Shown here piece by piece: positions 19,252 through 20,125 of a stretch of 20,125 nt of DNA. The first letter of the stretch is position 1. Each line of letters starts with the position of its first letter. Under the pieces are notes generated by a model. The model ran no database searches, was not told the DNA's origin, and saw only the letters and a list, made by a program, of their open reading frames with translations. The translations under genes were made by a program, and so were the position numbers. This DNA is from a virus, in the IMG/VR virus record IMGVR_UViG_3300021962_000840, positions 1-20,125 of that record; one strand, 5' to 3'.

Positions 19252-19955
19252 TATTTCTTACCTCCTATGATCCTGTAGATGTATGAACGGCTTGTGTCAT
19301 GTTTGAGTGCCATGTCATCTACACTCATACCCTCAGCATTGTCTCGTAACACTGCCACATGATCCACATGCTTACGGTCCTTTAATTCAATGCCAGCACG
19401 CCATTTCTTGACCACATAGTAAATGTTTGGTTCTGGAAAGTCTAATGCCTTTGAAATTTCTGTTGCTGTCTTACCTGCATCCAACATATCATAAACCTTA
19501 CCATGGTCAAGCACTCGCCGTTGCACCAAACCTTCACCAACTGCTCGTTGTGCTGAATCTGAGGGACGCTTCCACCATACATAAGCCGCACCGTGTGCTT
19601 CATATATCTTTAACCAACGCATTACTTCGCCAAAAGGCACTGCGGCACACAATCCAATTGCAGGCACCAAATCCCCAGCACGTGGGCGGTTCATTTTATC
19701 TGGTGTGGGAATGTCATACCAACGAAACAATTCTCTGTGCATGCCAGTAACTGGTAAGCCGTAGCCTTCTGGCTTTTTATACCAAATGCCTGCAACTGAG
19801 ATTTCGTATGTGGTCAAACTACCTTCAGCAAAGGTAGTGTCTATTAAGTTGGCTTCGCCTAATGCTCTACGTAGCCAGGACCGCGGGCTACCTAATGATC
19901 CAGTAACTCCGTGTCCTGTTCGTGTTTTTGTATTTGTCCAAGTATCTTCTTGCAT
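19251..19955 (-). CDS. 234-aa helix-turn-helix-like protein, unknown
   Basis: Residues about 150-190 (DHGKVYDMLDAGKTATEISKALDFPEPNIYYVVKKWRAG) and about 198-231 (VAVLRDNAEGMSVDDMALKHDTSRSYIYRIIGG) look like two consecutive homeodomain-type HTH units. The first ~140 residues (PRSWLRRALGEANLIDTTFAEG... WYKKPEGYGLPVTGMHRELF... VMRWLKIYEAHGAAYVWWKRP) are unassigned. It may be a regulator, a small-terminase-like or a recombinase-like protein. The start codon lies in the 3' arm of a hairpin and has no Shine-Dalgarno sequence. No convincing -35 was found upstream. Confidence 0.62.
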   Translation of the reverse strand: MQEDTWTNTKTRTGHGVTGSLGSPRSWLRRALGEANLIDTTFAEGSLTTYEISVAGIWYKKPEGYGLPVTGMHRELFRWYDIPTPDKMNRPRAGDLVPAIGLCAAVPFGEVMRWLKIYEAHGAAYVWWKRPSDSAQRAVGEGLVQRRVLDHGKVYDMLDAGKTATEISKALDFPEPNIYYVVKKWRAGIELKDRKHVDHVAVLRDNAEGMSVDDMALKHDTSRSYIYRIIGGKK

Positions 19956-19982
19956 ACCATTATATAGCTGTATAATGTATGC
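19952..19982 (-). promoter_or_regulatory. Hairpin enclosing the start codon of the 234-aa gene
   Basis: GCATACATTATA pairs with TATAATGGTATGC (12 bp, one bulge) around a short loop. The ATG of the 234-aa gene is inside the 3' arm. The absence of a Shine-Dalgarno makes this a candidate translation-control structure; it could equally be a TATAAT-bearing operator. Confidence 0.5.
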
Positions 19983-20000
19983 GGTGTTAGATCGCAGAGC

Positions 20001-20125
20001 TTAGAACAATGCTTGCCAAGTGGTTCCATCATAACATTCTAACTTGACTGTTGTTGTGTTAAAGATTACCCAACCTTGCGCTGGTGTTAGTGCATTTCGT
20101 GTGGTAGTATCCATTGTAGGAAATG
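20001..20125 (-). CDS. C-terminal end of a phage structural (tail/fibre-like) protein
   Basis: Only the last 40 codons are in the window; the 5' part lies beyond the right edge. The end reads FPTMDTTTRNALTPAQGWVI, FNTTTVKLECYDGTTWQALF, then TAA. The pattern 'TTxRNALTPxxGWxIFNTTTxKLxxYDGxxW' is a very common C-terminal motif of phage tail, fibre and other virion proteins. The upstream part would be needed to name it. Confidence 0.68.
   Translation of the reverse strand, partial: FPTMDTTTRNALTPAQGWVIFNTTTVKLECYDGTTWQALF

Noticed and set aside
1-20125. Insertion sequences, integrase or attachment sites
   Set aside because: No transposase, integrase or flanking direct repeats were seen on either strand.

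Overview
The window is part of a tailed double-stranded DNA phage genome, probably from an uncultured environmental phage. Every gene I can support lies on the minus strand, so gene order is read from right to left. Evidence for a phage: a linked set of small terminase, large terminase, portal, capsid scaffold and HK97-type major capsid genes; a repeat-rich fibre; tight ATGA/TAATG gene overlaps; and many tiny unassigned genes. The promoters are near-perfect sigma70 type (TTGAC[A/T/C], 17 bp, TATAAT), so the host is a bacterium with a standard housekeeping sigma factor and this region needs no phage RNA polymerase. I cannot name the host.

Layout in transcription order. (1) 20125-18836: the end of a structural-like protein, a 234-aa helix-turn-helix-like protein and a 98-aa protein, closed by two tandem terminators. 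(2) 18806-15696: a block of short genes in which most genes or gene pairs have their own promoter module. A module consists of a palindrome (GTTGTAAAAATACAAC) centred near -64, a consensus promoter, usually a 5'-terminal RNA hairpin, a small ORF and usually a 3' hairpin. A TylF-like methyltransferase interrupts this block and seems to split one module. (3) 15695-13290: an operon with an AAA+ ATPase, a NUMOD3-repeat protein and six small overlapping genes. (4) 13283-11830: one small gene (106 aa) between a plus-strand terminator and an ~850-bp gene-free region rich in inverted repeats. (5) 11828-8764: a second AAA+ operon (69-aa gene, AAA+ ATPase, three tandem paralogues with NUMOD-like C-termini, HExxH metallopeptidase-like protein), ending in a hairpin/terminator region. 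(6) 8646-1: the packaging and structural cluster (small terminase, small membrane protein, BppU-like protein, 956-aa fibre, coiled-coil/TM protein, large terminase, portal, scaffold, major capsid protein cut by the left edge).

Most interesting points: the repeated promoter / 5'-hairpin / 3'-hairpin architecture, with stems that change sequence but keep pairing and a palindrome that shifts by two helical turns in one module; two related AAA+ operons that share almost the same promoter leader and each encode NUMOD-type DNA-binding-like proteins without a visible nuclease; and a segment beside a terminator that matches the ultraconserved 23S rRNA helix-69 / I-CeuI target. All functional names come from motif recognition by eye; no database search was run.
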